DNA from: Rhodococcus sp. 06-235-1A
GTDB taxonomy: Bacteria; Actinomycetota; Actinomycetes; Mycobacteriales; Mycobacteriaceae
Direction: 5' to 3'
Assembly: GCF_002258785.1 (NCBI RefSeq)
Contig: NZ_NOYI01000027.1
Coordinates: 310,001 to 374,000, forward strand
Length of the DNA: 64,000 nt
Part shown: positions 7,014 to 15,903 of the stretch, in pieces
Position numbering within the stretch: position 1 is the first letter of the stretch
Layout of the letters: each line of letters opens with the position of its first letter
Notes under the pieces: model-generated
What the model was told of the DNA's origin: nothing
Databases searched by the model: none
Seen by the model: only the letters and a program-made list of their open reading frames with translations
Program-made: the position numbers and the translations under genes

Positions 7014-8363
7014 TCACTTCAGCAGGGCGAACGCCTCCTGCGCCACGAGGAACGCGTAGCTGGACGGAATGAGATCGATGGCACCGTCGGCCCGGAACTG
7101 CTCGGTGACGATCCAGTCCTGACCGGACGAATCGGTGGCCAGGAACGCCGCGGCCAGATCACCGGGAGCATTGCCACCTTTGAAGCCCGAGTACGGCCAC
7201 AGCGCCGCGTCGAGCTGCACGCCCGGGGTGATCGACAGGATGCGCCGGTTCTCCTCGGCTGCCGGGCCGGTCGCCAGGTAGCCCATCGCAGCACAGACAT
7301 CCTGCGCGTTGGCGAACCACTCCACGCCGTCGGCGGACGCCGGATTGTCGAGGAAGTTCTCGAAGTCGATCTCGAGCGGTCGCGCGTCCGCTCGATCGAG
7401 CAACTCGACGCGGGCATCCGGATCCGCATCGGACCACTCGGCCCGCATGTTCGGATCGCCGAACCCGATGACGAAGAACTGCCGGGTGTCCATCATCGGT
7501 GTCATCACCGACGGATCGTGATGTCCCATGACGCCCAGTTGGCGTTCGACGCGTTCGCGGCCGAGGCGTTCCATCAACAGGTCTGTTGCGGTGTTATCGG
7601 ACAACGAGATCATCTTCTCGGCTGCCTCCCGAACCGACACCGCGGTGCCGTCGGGCAGATTCTGCAGTTCGCCCGACGGCGCACTCTTGGTCTCGTCACG
7701 GACGGTGAGCTGCTCGTCCCACCGGACCGTGCCTGCCTCGATCTCGTCGGTGAGCGCGCCGAGGACGTACAACTTGAAGACCGACCCCAGAGGGAGCACG
7801 GCGTCGGCGTTGGTGGAGTAGACGGCCTCGCAGTCACCGCCGTTGAGACGAGATGCGCTGTAGGAGTAGTTCGGAGCCACCTTCGACAGTGCCGCATCGA
7901 GGTCGTCGAACGACGAGATCTCGGGAGTGTCCGGCCGGGCCAGAAATCCGTTGAGCTTGCCGTCGGCACCGATCGAGGTCGAGATCGTGGCTGGGATGCC
8001 CGCGGTGGTGAAACGCAGGACGCCGGTATCGGGGCCGGCCTCGAAGCCCGTGGCCACGTTCGGTGCTCCGGCGCGCAATTGTTCGAGTGGTGTGACGAGC
8101 CCGCCGAGCGGAGCGACCGCCTCGGCCAACTCGGGGCCGATGACAGCCTCCACTGCAGCTGGATCGGGCGTGTTCTCTCCGTTGATCCACTGCAGGATCC
8201 GGTCGTTGAGAGCGCCGAGGGGAGTCGAGGTGTCCACATCGAAGGTCGGTGTCGTGGTGGTTGTGGACGCAGGTGTTTCGGCTGTGCCTCCGCAGGCGGA
8301 GAGTGTCAGGGCTGTCGCGAGGGCAACGACTGCGAGTCTCGTCGTACTGCGCGGCATAGTCAT
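7014..8363 (-). CDS. LpqF-like lipoprotein with class A beta-lactamase fold
   Basis: The 449-residue protein has a lipoprotein signal (ALTLSAC, lipidated C24), an N-terminal domain of about 130 residues and a penicillin-recognising serine hydrolase domain. The catalytic motifs are present: S194-V-F-K197, SDN at 255-257, and KGG at 395-397 in place of KTG. The layout matches mycobacterial LpqF, a beta-lactamase-like lipoprotein; activity on beta-lactams is not implied. A TANNNT hexamer (TAGCAT) lies 6 nt before the ATG, supporting this start. It is divergent from bioA with 85 nt between them. Confidence 0.85.
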   Translation of the reverse strand: MTMPRSTTRLAVVALATALTLSACGGTAETPASTTTTTPTFDVDTSTPLGALNDRILQWINGENTPDPAAVEAVIGPELAEAVAPLGGLVTPLEQLRAGAPNVATGFEAGPDTGVLRFTTAGIPATISTSIGADGKLNGFLARPDTPEISSFDDLDAALSKVAPNYSYSASRLNGGDCEAVYSTNADAVLPLGSVFKLYVLGALTDEIEAGTVRWDEQLTVRDETKSAPSGELQNLPDGTAVSVREAAEKMISLSDNTATDLLMERLGRERVERQLGVMGHHDPSVMTPMMDTRQFFVIGFGDPNMRAEWSDADPDARVELLDRADARPLEIDFENFLDNPASADGVEWFANAQDVCAAMGYLATGPAAEENRRILSITPGVQLDAALWPYSGFKGGNAPGDLAAAFLATDSSGQDWIVTEQFRADGAIDLIPSSYAFLVAQEAFALLK

Positions 8364-8448
8364 TCTGCGATGCTAACGGATTCGGACATTTCGCCTTCGA
8401 GCGTGACGGAGACGGCGCTCACGGGTTGCTGTGGCAGGGTGCTGTGGC

Positions 8449-9723
8449 GTGTTGACTTCCGAGGACGTCCGTCGAATCGATTCCGACCACCTGTGGCACC
8501 CCTACAGCCGGTTCCCGGCGAGCGCGACCCCGCTGGTGGTCGACAGTGCATCCGGGGTTCGGCTGAACCTGGCCGACGGTCGGCAACTCGTCGACGGGAT
8601 GAGTTCGTGGTGGGCGGCGGTGCACGGCTACCGGCATCCGGTGCTCGACGCCGCCGCGCACGATCAGCTGGGCCGGATGAGTCACGTCATGTTCGGCGGA
8701 CTCACGCACGCGCCTGCTGCCAGATTGGCCGAGTTGCTGGTCGAGATCACCCCTGCTGGGCTCGACAAGGTGTTCCTCGCCGATTCCGGGTCGGTGTCGG
8801 TCGAGGTCGCAGTGAAGATGGCGTTGCAGTACTGGCGTGCCCGTGGCAAGCACGGTCGCACACGGCTGTTGACCTGGCGCGGTGGCTACCACGGCGACAC
8901 GTTCGCGCCGATGAGCGTGTGCGATCCGGACGGTGGGATGCACACGCTGTGGACCGATGTGCTGGCGAAGCAGGTGTTCGCTCCGATTCCGCCCGCGGAG
9001 TTCGACAAGTCCTACGTCGCCGAATTCGAGCAGGTGCTCGCCGCGCACGCGAGCGAGCTGGCAGCGATCATCGTCGAGCCGATCGTTCAGGGCGCGGGCG
9101 GTATGCGATTCCATGACCCGCGGTATCTCGCGGAACTGCGCCGGCTGGCCGACGAGTACGGCGTGCTGCTGATCTTCGACGAGATCGCGACCGGGTTCGG
9201 TAGGACCGGAGAGTTGTTCGCCGCCGATCACGCGGGTGTTGCACCGGACATCATGTGTGTCGGCAAGGCGTTGACCGGCGGATATCTGACCCTGGCGGCG
9301 ACGCTGTGCACCACCGACGTGGCCATGACGGTCTCGGGCGGTGAGGCCGGTGGCCTGATGCACGGGCCGACGTTCATGGGCAATCCGCTGGCGTGCGCGA
9401 TCGCGGTGGCCTCGGTGGAATTGCTGCTCTCGCGCGACTGGCGCGGTGAGGTCGCCGGGCTTGAATCGGGCCTGGTCGACGGCCTCGTGCCCGCCCGGTC
9501 GCTCGCGGGGGTCGCCGACGTTCGCGTTCTCGGCGGCATCGGCGTCATCGAGTTGCACAACCCCGTGGACATAGTGCGGGCCACCGCTGCGGCCGTCGAC
9601 GCGGGGGTATGGCTGCGGCCGTTCGGCCGCCTCGTCTACGCAATGCCGCCGTACATCTGCACCGAGGAGGACGTGGCGGCCATCGCTCAGGCCATGCTGG
9701 CGGTGGCTCGAAGCCATACTTGA
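8449..9723 (+). CDS. bioA: adenosylmethionine-8-amino-7-oxononanoate aminotransferase
   Basis: This class III PLP aminotransferase (424 residues) uses S-adenosylmethionine to convert KAPA to DAPA in biotin synthesis. The N-terminal [10 protein letters not shown] and [10 protein letters not shown] motifs are specific to BioA, and the PLP lysine lies in [10 protein letters not shown]. The GTG at 8449 is preferred because CAGGG lies 9 nt upstream; GTG 8431 and TTG 8452 are alternatives. It is the first gene of bioAFD. The BioQ-type palindrome overlaps its stop codon, so the regulated promoter lies between bioA and bioF rather than before bioA. Confidence 0.93.
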   Translation: MLTSEDVRRIDSDHLWHPYSRFPASATPLVVDSASGVRLNLADGRQLVDGMSSWWAAVHGYRHPVLDAAAHDQLGRMSHVMFGGLTHAPAARLAELLVEITPAGLDKVFLADSGSVSVEVAVKMALQYWRARGKHGRTRLLTWRGGYHGDTFAPMSVCDPDGGMHTLWTDVLAKQVFAPIPPAEFDKSYVAEFEQVLAAHASELAAIIVEPIVQGAGGMRFHDPRYLAELRRLADEYGVLLIFDEIATGFGRTGELFAADHAGVAPDIMCVGKALTGGYLTLAATLCTTDVAMTVSGGEAGGLMHGPTFMGNPLACAIAVASVELLLSRDWRGEVAGLESGLVDGLVPARSLAGVADVRVLGGIGVIELHNPVDIVRATAAAVDAGVWLRPFGRLVYAMPPYICTEEDVAAIAQAMLAVARSHT

Positions 9724-9741
9724 ACAGCGTTCAAGTATGGT
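9714..9741 (+). promoter_or_regulatory. BioQ-type operator at the bioA/bioF junction with -10 hexamer
   Basis: A perfect 12-bp inverted repeat (left arm CCATACTTGAAC at 9714-9725, right arm its reverse complement at 9729-9740) flanks AGC. Its core TGAAC-N3-GTTCA agrees with the published BioQ motif of actinobacteria, as I recall it. TATGGT at 9736-9741 is a TANNNT hexamer 6 nt before the bioF ATG, so a leaderless bioF transcript could start at the ATG and be blocked by a repressor bound here. The bioQ gene itself is not in the window. Confidence 0.85.
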
Positions 9742-9747
9742 GCTGGA

Positions 9748-10896
9748 ATGACCGCTCTGAAGTGGCTCGACGCAGCCGCGCAGGACCGACGCAACGCGGG
9801 CCTCGAGCGCGTCGTCATCGCGCGTACCGCGGAGGACACGGTGCTGGATCTGGCGTCGAACGACTACCTCGGGCTGGCCCGGCATCCGGCGGTCATCGAC
9901 GGGGCCTGCGCTGCCGTACGCCGATGGGGCGGCGGGTCCACCGGATCACGGCTGGTCACCGGGACGACGACGGCGCACGAGCGACTGGAGGAGAACCTCG
10001 CCGAGTTCGTCGGGGCCGCCTCCGGGCTGGTGTTTTCCTCCGGATACACCGCCAATCTCGGCGTCGTGACCGCGCTGGCAGGCCGAGGCTCACTGGTGAT
10101 CTCCGACGCTGCGTCGCACGCCTCGCTGATCGATGCGTGTCGATTGTCTCGGGCGCGGGTGGCTGTCGCTCGACACTGCGATCCGCAGCACGTGGACCAA
10201 CTGTTGCAGGAGCGTCCCGAACAGCGGGCCCTGGTGGTGACCGACTCGGTGTTCAGCGCAGACGGCGATCTCGCACCCTTGGCCGAGTTGTACTCGGTGT
10301 GTCGGCGACGGAACGCGGTGCTCGTCGTGGACGAAGCACACGGATTGGGTGTTCGCGGTGCCGGCGGGCGCGGGGCCGTCCACGAGGCCGGACTGGCCGG
10401 TGCACCCGACCTGGTGATCACCGCGACGTTGTCGAAGGCACTGGGGTCGCAGGGTGGCGTCGTTCTCGGTCCGACAGTGGTGCGCGCCCAGTTGCTGCAC
10501 GCAGCGCGCACGTTCGTGTTCGATACCGGGCTCGCTCCCGCGTCGGTGGGCGCAGCGGCGGCAGCACTGAAAGTGCTACGCGCCGAACCTGAACGGGTCG
10601 ACGCGATCGGCATGCGAGCAACGCAGCTGGCAGCTGCAGCCGGAGTATCGCCGACGCTATCGGCGGTGGTTCCGGTGATCCTGGGCGATGCTGCGCGGGC
10701 AGTGCGCGCGGCCGGCGACTGTCTGGACCTCGGTGTGCGCGTCGGATGCTTCCGGCCGCCGTCGGTTCCGGCCGATGCATCTCGGCTGCGACTGACCGCG
10801 CGCGCCGACCTCACCGACGCCGATATCGACCGTGCCGCATCGGTTCTGGCGACGGTGTTGAATGCGACGGTGTTGAATGCGGCGGTTCTGCGGTGA
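9748..10896 (+). CDS. bioF: 8-amino-7-oxononanoate synthase
   Basis: The 382-residue PLP enzyme condenses pimeloyl-CoA/ACP with alanine to KAPA. Visible family motifs include DLASNDYLGLARHP, GGGSTGSRLVTG, DEAHGLGVRG, and the PLP lysine in TLSKALGSQGG. It starts 6 nt after a TANNNT hexamer within the BioQ-type palindrome, suggesting a leaderless, biotin-repressed transcript. It ends in a short repeated tail (TVLNA-TVLNA-AVLR) and overlaps bioD by 4 nt (GTGA). The tail is harmless by position and probably a local duplication. Confidence 0.95.
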   Translation: MTALKWLDAAAQDRRNAGLERVVIARTAEDTVLDLASNDYLGLARHPAVIDGACAAVRRWGGGSTGSRLVTGTTTAHERLEENLAEFVGAASGLVFSSGYTANLGVVTALAGRGSLVISDAASHASLIDACRLSRARVAVARHCDPQHVDQLLQERPEQRALVVTDSVFSADGDLAPLAELYSVCRRRNAVLVVDEAHGLGVRGAGGRGAVHEAGLAGAPDLVITATLSKALGSQGGVVLGPTVVRAQLLHAARTFVFDTGLAPASVGAAAAALKVLRAEPERVDAIGMRATQLAAAAGVSPTLSAVVPVILGDAARAVRAAGDCLDLGVRVGCFRPPSVPADASRLRLTARADLTDADIDRAASVLATVLNATVLNAAVLR

Positions 10897-11582
10897 CGGT
10901 TCTGCTCGTGACCGGAACGTCGACCGGCGTCGGCAAGACCGTGGTGACCGCAGGTATCGCGGCGGCCGCGTGCGCAGGCGGACGGACGGTGGCAGTGTGC
11001 AAACCGGCGCAGACCGGTGTCGGCGACGGCTCGGCGGAGGAGTCGGATATCGATGTGGTGGAACGTCTTTCGGGGGTGCGAGGGATCGAACTGGCTCGGT
11101 ATCCGGAGCCGCTCGCTCCCGACGTCGCAGCACGTCGATCGGGCAGGCCGATGCTCGAACTCGGCGCCGTCGTCGACGCGGTGCGAGTGCTCGACGAGGG
11201 TCACGACCTCGTTCTGGTCGAAGGTGCGGGTGGAGTCGCGGTGCGGCTGGGTGCCGAAGGGTTCACCGTGCTCGACGTTGCCGGGGCCGTGTCTGCGCCG
11301 ATCGTCATCGTGGCAAGTGCAGAGCTGGGAACGCTGAACCACAGTGCGCTGACCGTCGCTGCGGTGCGGGCAGCGGGCGTCGGATGTGCGGGGTTGGTGA
11401 TCGGGTCGTGGCCCGCGGAACCGAGCCTGGCCGCGGGGGTCAACCGCGACGAGTTGCCGCTCGTGACGGGGCTCGAGCTGATCGCATCAGTGCCCGGCGG
11501 TGCAGGCGCGTTGGATGAGCAGGAATTCGGTGCGCTCGCCCGCACGATGTTCGGCGAGTTTACTGATTCGTTACTCGGGTAA
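10893..11582 (+). CDS. bioD: dethiobiotin synthetase
   Basis: The 229-residue ATP-dependent enzyme carboxylates and closes the ureido ring of DAPA to give dethiobiotin. The P-loop GTSTGVGKT is at residues 8-16, followed by the KPAQTG segment (CKPAQTGVGDG) and the VEGAGGVAV loop, all diagnostic of BioD. The GTG start overlaps the bioF stop (GTGA), so it is coupled. bioB is not in the window, so the last step must be encoded elsewhere. Confidence 0.95.
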   Translation: MTVLLVTGTSTGVGKTVVTAGIAAAACAGGRTVAVCKPAQTGVGDGSAEESDIDVVERLSGVRGIELARYPEPLAPDVAARRSGRPMLELGAVVDAVRVLDEGHDLVLVEGAGGVAVRLGAEGFTVLDVAGAVSAPIVIVASAELGTLNHSALTVAAVRAAGVGCAGLVIGSWPAEPSLAAGVNRDELPLVTGLELIASVPGGAGALDEQEFGALARTMFGEFTDSLLG

Positions 11583-11636
11583 CCGACCAGGATCGTCTGC
11601 CGCTTCGGCATTCGAAACAGATCGGGAGTTCCAATT

Positions 11637-12170
11637 ATGAGTACCGCTGTGTGGATCATCGTTGCAGTAGTCGTCGTAGTGCTGGTCGTTGCCGTCGCCT
11701 TGGTCGTGGCGCGCAAAGGCAAGGAACGAAAGAGGCTGGAAGCGAACGATATTCGCGAGAAGGCAGCCGATCAAGCGGCCATCGTCGAGGAGCGTGAGCT
11801 GCTGGCTCGCGAAAGTGAGGCCAAGGCGCGTCGGGCGCAGGCCGAGGCCGACGTCAAAGCCGCCGAGGCGGACAAGCTCGCCCAGCAGGCGCAGTCTCAT
11901 CAGGGCGTCGCAGCGTCGTCCCGCGACGAGGTCGACTCGCAGTTCGAGCGCGCGAATCGGATCGACCCGGACGTGAAGAACGGCCGGAACACGACACACG
12001 ACCGCAACGTGCGAGATGACCGGAACGTGCGAGATGACCGGAACGTTGCAGATGACCGTAACGCCATGGGCGACCACAATGTGACGGACGACCGCCACGT
12101 CACCGGCCACCGGGACTTCGTGGGCGATCCGGACGTGCCCCCGACGGCACCCCGGCACGAGCAGAACTAA
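11637..12170 (+). CDS. membrane-anchored coiled-coil protein with DRN-type repeats
   Basis: The 177-residue protein has an N-terminal transmembrane helix (residues 4-25, very valine-rich), a charged Ala/Glu/Lys-rich segment (about 28-95) that should form a coiled coil, and a polar C-terminus with three consecutive six-residue repeats of the type DRNVRD, then degenerate copies (DDRNAMGDHNV). Membrane anchor plus coiled coil suggests a scaffold or envelope role, but there is no recognised family. A small GC hairpin lies in the 54-nt gap after bioD. Its stop overlaps the stop of the convergent gene by four bases (CTAA). Confidence 0.75.
   Translation: MSTAVWIIVAVVVVVLVVAVALVVARKGKERKRLEANDIREKAADQAAIVEERELLARESEAKARRAQAEADVKAAEADKLAQQAQSHQGVAASSRDEVDSQFERANRIDPDVKNGRNTTHDRNVRDDRNVRDDRNVADDRNAMGDHNVTDDRHVTGHRDFVGDPDVPPTAPRHEQN
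12000..12065 (+). repeat. 18-bp in-frame tandem repeat
   Basis: Units begin at 12000, 12018 and 12036, with a partial fourth at 12054. The consensus starts GACCGGAACGTGCGAGAT. The first two units differ by one base and the third by a few. The repeat encodes six-residue blocks in the tail of the coiled-coil protein, so copy number can change without a frameshift. Confidence 0.9.
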
Positions 12171-12700
12171 TCCGTCGAATTGTGCGGTAGCTCGAGCTCG
12201 ACGACCTCGTGCTCGCCGAGATCGGGCCGCTCGTTGGTGATCTTCGCCTTGGCATAGGCGAACAGGTTGGACACCTTCGACCCGGGAGTCGACCAGTACT
12301 CCGCGCCCTCGGCGGCCACGTGGATCAACGCCACCTCACGGGAATCGGGGTTCTTCTCGAACCACGCGGCCGCCCGGCTGTTCCACAGTTCTTCGGCCTT
12401 CGTGGTGTTCTCGACCACGGCGGCCGTCCCCGAGAGCGACACCCAGCCCGCGCCGGTCTGAAACGAGACGTTGACGGTGGGATTCGCCGCGATATCGGCC
12501 ACCTTGCGCGAGTCGTGAGCGGCGAAGAACCACAGGTCTCCATCGAACTCGGCCTCCTGCAATGCCATCGGGCGCGAGATGAGGTGCCCGTCTCGGCCGA
12601 CCGTGGTGAACATGCAGAGTCCGGATTCGGACATCAGTTCGGCGACCTTGGTGACGCCGTCTGCGGCGCTGTCGGTGCCTGTTCTCTCGGTGTTCGTCAT
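12167..12700 (-). CDS. pyridoxamine 5'-phosphate oxidase-fold (general stress protein 26-like) protein
   Basis: The 177-residue flavin/cofactor-binding split barrel carries CMFTTVGRDGHLISRPM near the N-terminus, DLWFFAAHDSRKVADI and GAGWVSLSGTAAVVEN. This pattern is typical of the Pyrid_ox_like group that includes general stress protein 26. Such proteins bind FMN, F420 or heme derivatives and their reaction is usually unknown. The start is taken as MTNTERTG. It is convergent with the coiled-coil gene, sharing four bases of stop codon, and divergent from the DUF1707 gene. Confidence 0.8.
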   Translation of the reverse strand: MTNTERTGTDSAADGVTKVAELMSESGLCMFTTVGRDGHLISRPMALQEAEFDGDLWFFAAHDSRKVADIAANPTVNVSFQTGAGWVSLSGTAAVVENTTKAEELWNSRAAAWFEKNPDSREVALIHVAAEGAEYWSTPGSKVSNLFAYAKAKITNERPDLGEHEVVELELPHNSTD

Positions 12701-12776
12701 CGAAACCAACTACCCGGTGTGTAGCCCACTCAACCGTTAAGGTGACGAAACGGACACGGGTACCGGGAGGCTGCGC

Positions 12777-13211
12777 ATGGGAAAGAATCTCGACAAGAAC
12801 AATCGGCTGGACCTGCGCGTCAGCAACGACGAACGCGAGGTCGTGGTGAACACACTGGGCCTGGCGATGAGCGAGGGCCGCCTGACGCTGGTCGAGTACG
12901 AACAACGGCTCGACGCGGTATGGGCGTCGACGACTCGCGGCGACTTGGCCGAGATCGTTCGCGACTTGCCGGCCGCCGAGGAATCGACGGCCGTCGATGT
13001 CGCCCACACGGGGAGCGAGTGGCGCGAATATCTGGACGAGTGGCGCTGGTGGTTCGGCGGTGCCGTCGTGATGAACGGAATTTGGGCCGTTCAGTGGATC
13101 TCCGACGGCGAGCCGACCTCCTATTGGCCGCTGTGGCCCCTCGGAATCTGGGGCATCATCCTGATCGCGATGGTGTTCATGCCCGAGGACAAGAAAACCG
13201 ACAACGATTGA
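12777..13211 (+). CDS. DUF1707 membrane protein
   Basis: The 144-residue protein starts with a DUF1707 (SHOCT-like) domain: RVSNDEREVVVNTLGLAM, then EGRLTLVEYEQRLDAVWAS and IVRDLPAAEE. Two transmembrane helices follow around residues 88-108 and 115-138. DUF1707 modules are common in actinobacterial membrane proteins and are thought to mediate oligomerisation, but no function is assigned. A good ribosome-binding site (GGGAGG, 6 nt before the ATG) fixes the start. Confidence 0.85.
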   Translation: MGKNLDKNNRLDLRVSNDEREVVVNTLGLAMSEGRLTLVEYEQRLDAVWASTTRGDLAEIVRDLPAAEESTAVDVAHTGSEWREYLDEWRWWFGGAVVMNGIWAVQWISDGEPTSYWPLWPLGIWGIILIAMVFMPEDKKTDND

Positions 13212-13280
13212 GGCCGTCGCGCGAGCGCATTATTACGCCCTGTAGTTGGTGATTTCGCCGAACCTGGGACACTGGAAGTC

Positions 13281-14600
13281 GTGACTGCTCCTCTCGGCGA
13301 CGACGCCCCCGTATCGGCCCAACTTTTCGCTCGCGCGAGCACGGTGATTCCCGGTGGCGTCAACTCGCCGGTGCGGGCATTCGCCTCGGTCGGCGGAACG
13401 CCTCGCTTCATCACGCAGGCCAGCGGTTACACGATGACCGACGCCGACGGGAAGTCCTACGTCGACCTCATCTCGTCGTGGGGCCCGATGATCCACGGGC
13501 ACGCTCACCCGGCCATCGTCGAAGCCGTCCAGAAGGCCGCGGCAACCGGCCTGTCGTTCGGTGCACCCACCGAGCGCGAAATCGAGCTCGCCGAGGAAAT
13601 CGTGCGCCGGGTCGGCCCCGTCGACCAGGTTCGCCTTGTGAATTCGGGCACAGAGGCCACCATGAGCGCGGTGCGTCTGGCCCGCGGATTCACCGGCCGC
13701 ACCAAGATCCTGAAATTCTCCGGCTGCTACCACGGCCACGTCGACGCCCTGTTGGCCGACGCAGGCTCGGGTCTGGCCACCTTCGGGCTCCCGACCTCGC
13801 CCGGAGTCACCGGTGCACAGGCGTCGGACACCATCGTCGTTCCCTACAACGACCTCGCCGCCGTTTCTGCCGCATTCGAGGCCAACCCCGGCCAGATCGC
13901 CTGCATCATCACCGAGGCAGCCGCAGGAAACATGGGTGCGATTGCCCCGGTCACCGGCTTCAACGAGGGACTGCGGCACCTGGCCACCGAGCACGGCGCG
14001 CTGCTGATCATGGACGAGGTGATGACCGGGTTTCGCGTCAGCGCCGCCGGTTGGTACGGCATCGACGGTGTCGCGGGCGACCTCTACACCTTCGGCAAGG
14101 TCATGTCCGGTGGACTGCCGGCTGCCGCATTCGGTGGCCGAGCAGACATCATGGCCTACCTCGCGCCCGCCGGACCGGTGTACCAGGCGGGCACGCTCAG
14201 TGGTAACCCAGTGGCCGTCGCTGCCGGTCTGACGAGCCTGCAACTGGCCGACGCAGCCGTGTACGAGAAGCTGCAGGCCAACTCGCAGAGGCTCGGAACC
14301 CTGCTCGGCGACGCATTGATCGCCGAAGGCGTCACCCATCAGGTGCAGTTCGCGGGCACTATGGTGAGTGTGTTCTTCGCCGATGGACCCGTCACCGACT
14401 ACGCGCAGGCCAAGGCCGCGCAGACATGGCGCTACCCGGCGTTCTTCCACGCTTTCCTCTCCCGCGGGGTCTACCCGCCGCCGAGCGCATTCGAGGCCTG
14501 GTTCGTCTCGGCCGCTCTCGACGACCGAGCCTTCGAGATCATCGCCGACGCAGCCCCTGCGGCAGCGAAAGCCGCCGCAGCCGCTGCAGCACCACTGTGA
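13281..14600 (+). CDS. hemL: glutamate-1-semialdehyde 2,1-aminomutase
   Basis: The 439-residue PLP enzyme converts glutamate-1-semialdehyde to 5-aminolevulinate, the C5 route that feeds HemB. Signatures include [43 protein letters not shown] and the PLP lysine in [17 protein letters not shown]. The GTG start has GGAAG just before it. It heads a run of genes leading to cytochrome c maturation, with a 51-nt gap to the next gene. Heme supply and heme attachment are thus linked in position, as in mycobacteria. Confidence 0.96.
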   Translation: MTAPLGDDAPVSAQLFARASTVIPGGVNSPVRAFASVGGTPRFITQASGYTMTDADGKSYVDLISSWGPMIHGHAHPAIVEAVQKAAATGLSFGAPTEREIELAEEIVRRVGPVDQVRLVNSGTEATMSAVRLARGFTGRTKILKFSGCYHGHVDALLADAGSGLATFGLPTSPGVTGAQASDTIVVPYNDLAAVSAAFEANPGQIACIITEAAAGNMGAIAPVTGFNEGLRHLATEHGALLIMDEVMTGFRVSAAGWYGIDGVAGDLYTFGKVMSGGLPAAAFGGRADIMAYLAPAGPVYQAGTLSGNPVAVAAGLTSLQLADAAVYEKLQANSQRLGTLLGDALIAEGVTHQVQFAGTMVSVFFADGPVTDYAQAKAAQTWRYPAFFHAFLSRGVYPPPSAFEAWFVSAALDDRAFEIIADAAPAAAKAAAAAAAPL

Positions 14601-14651
14601 CGTCTACACAGAAGTGATCATCACCCGACTAGCGAGAAACAGGACCCCGAC

Positions 14652-15314
14652 GTGACCGAGGCCCCCGCAACACATCCGCACTCGACGACGCGCACCATCG
14701 TGCACGTCCTCCGGCACGGCGAGGTGCACAATCCCAAGGGGATCCTCTACGGGCGGCTGCCCGGCTTCAAGCTCTCGGTGACCGGCCAGTCGCAGGCCAA
14801 GGCAGTGGCGGACGCGCTTGCCGGCCACGACATCACCCACGTCGTGGCCTCCCCACTGCTCCGAGCACAGGAAACCGCCGGGCCCATCGCTGCGGCTCAC
14901 GGCCTGACCATCGCCGAGGACGAGAACCTCATCGAAGCAGGTAACGAGTTCGAGGGACTGCGCGTTGCCGTCGGCGACGGCGCACTGCGCCGACCGCGAC
15001 ACTGGTGGAAGCTGCGCGACCCCTTCACCCCGTCCTGGGGCGAGCCGTACCTTCAGATCGCACACCGCATGCTCGCCGCCGTCAATGCGGCCCGCGTCGC
15101 AGCCGTCGGGCACGAGGCCGTCTGCGTCAGTCACCAACTCCCGGTCTGGACCCTGCGCCGATTTCTGCAAGGCGACCGGCTCTGGCACGACCCGCGAAAC
15201 CGTCAGTGCGGGCTCGCGTCCCTGACCTCGTTGGTCTACGAGGGAGACCAGCTCGTCGACCTCGTCTACTCCGAGCCTGCAGGAGCGTCCGATCCGAGGA
15301 TCTCCGGTGCGTAA
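14652..15314 (+). CDS. histidine phosphatase (phosphoglycerate mutase-like) protein
   Basis: The 220-residue protein belongs to the histidine phosphatase superfamily. The RHGE motif (21-24) supplies the phosphorylated H22; SPLLRAQETA and the distal VGHEAVCVSHQ give the second histidine. Substrate is unknown. In mycobacteria the same gene sits between hemL and the cytochrome c genes, so a role near that pathway is possible but unproven. It overlaps the following lipoprotein gene by 8 nt. Confidence 0.88.
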   Translation: MTEAPATHPHSTTRTIVHVLRHGEVHNPKGILYGRLPGFKLSVTGQSQAKAVADALAGHDITHVVASPLLRAQETAGPIAAAHGLTIAEDENLIEAGNEFEGLRVAVGDGALRRPRHWWKLRDPFTPSWGEPYLQIAHRMLAAVNAARVAAVGHEAVCVSHQLPVWTLRRFLQGDRLWHDPRNRQCGLASLTSLVYEGDQLVDLVYSEPAGASDPRISGA

Positions 15315-15903
15315 ATTCGTCCTCGCCGTCTGTGCTGCGTCTTCGGTCGCACTCGCCGCAGGGTGCTCGACCGGGACCGACGCGGTTGCTCAGGGTGGCA
15401 CCTTCCAGTTCGTCTCGCCCGGCGGCAAGACCGACATCTTCTACGACCCGGACGAGCGCGGCACCATCGGCGAACTGTCCGGGCCCGACCTGATGACCGA
15501 GGGCAAAACGACGTCGTTGTCGGACTACGACGGGGACGTCGTCGTGCTCAACGTCTGGGGGCAGTGGTGCGGTCCGTGTCGCGGTGAGGCCGACGACCTG
15601 GAAGACGTCTACGAAGCCACCAAGGCGCAAGGCGTCGAATTCCTGGGCATCAACGTGCGCGACGAGTCGCAGACCGCCGCGCAGGACTTCGTCGTCAGCA
15701 ACAACGTCAGCTACTCCTCCATCTACGACCCGCCGATGCGCACCCTGAACGCACTGGGCGGCGTTCCCACCTCCGTCATTCCGACGACCGTCGTGCTCGA
15801 CCGGCAGCACCGCGTTGCCGCGGTGTTCCTGCGCGAACTGCTCGCCGAGGACCTGCAACCCGTCGTCGAACGCGTAGCAGCAGAGGAGCCAGTGCAGCAG
15901 TGA
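15307..15903 (+). CDS. thioredoxin-like lipoprotein for cytochrome c maturation (ResA/CcsX type)
   Basis: The 198-residue TlpA-family protein has a lipoprotein signal (VALAAGC, C20) and a thioredoxin fold with the redox pair C88-GP-C91 in WGQWCGPCRGEA. Outside the membrane it should reduce apocytochrome c cysteines before heme ligation, with electrons from the adjacent CcdA. The GTG start lies within the previous gene's end and the TGA overlaps the ccdA GTG, so it is fully embedded in the operon. PTTVVLDRQHRVAAV is the cis-Pro region of the fold. Confidence 0.9.
   Translation: MRKFVLAVCAASSVALAAGCSTGTDAVAQGGTFQFVSPGGKTDIFYDPDERGTIGELSGPDLMTEGKTTSLSDYDGDVVVLNVWGQWCGPCRGEADDLEDVYEATKAQGVEFLGINVRDESQTAAQDFVVSNNVSYSSIYDPPMRTLNALGGVPTSVIPTTVVLDRQHRVAAVFLRELLAEDLQPVVERVAAEEPVQQ

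Noticed and set aside
10858-10890. Short repeat TVLNATVLNAAVL at the end of bioF considered as a frameshift or fusion scar
   Set aside because: The frame stays open, the catalytic region is complete, and the bioD overlap is intact. It is just a small local duplication.
12000-12065. Regular 18-bp repeats considered as a CRISPR-like array
   Set aside because: There are no spacers. The units are contiguous, in frame and encode DRNVRD blocks.
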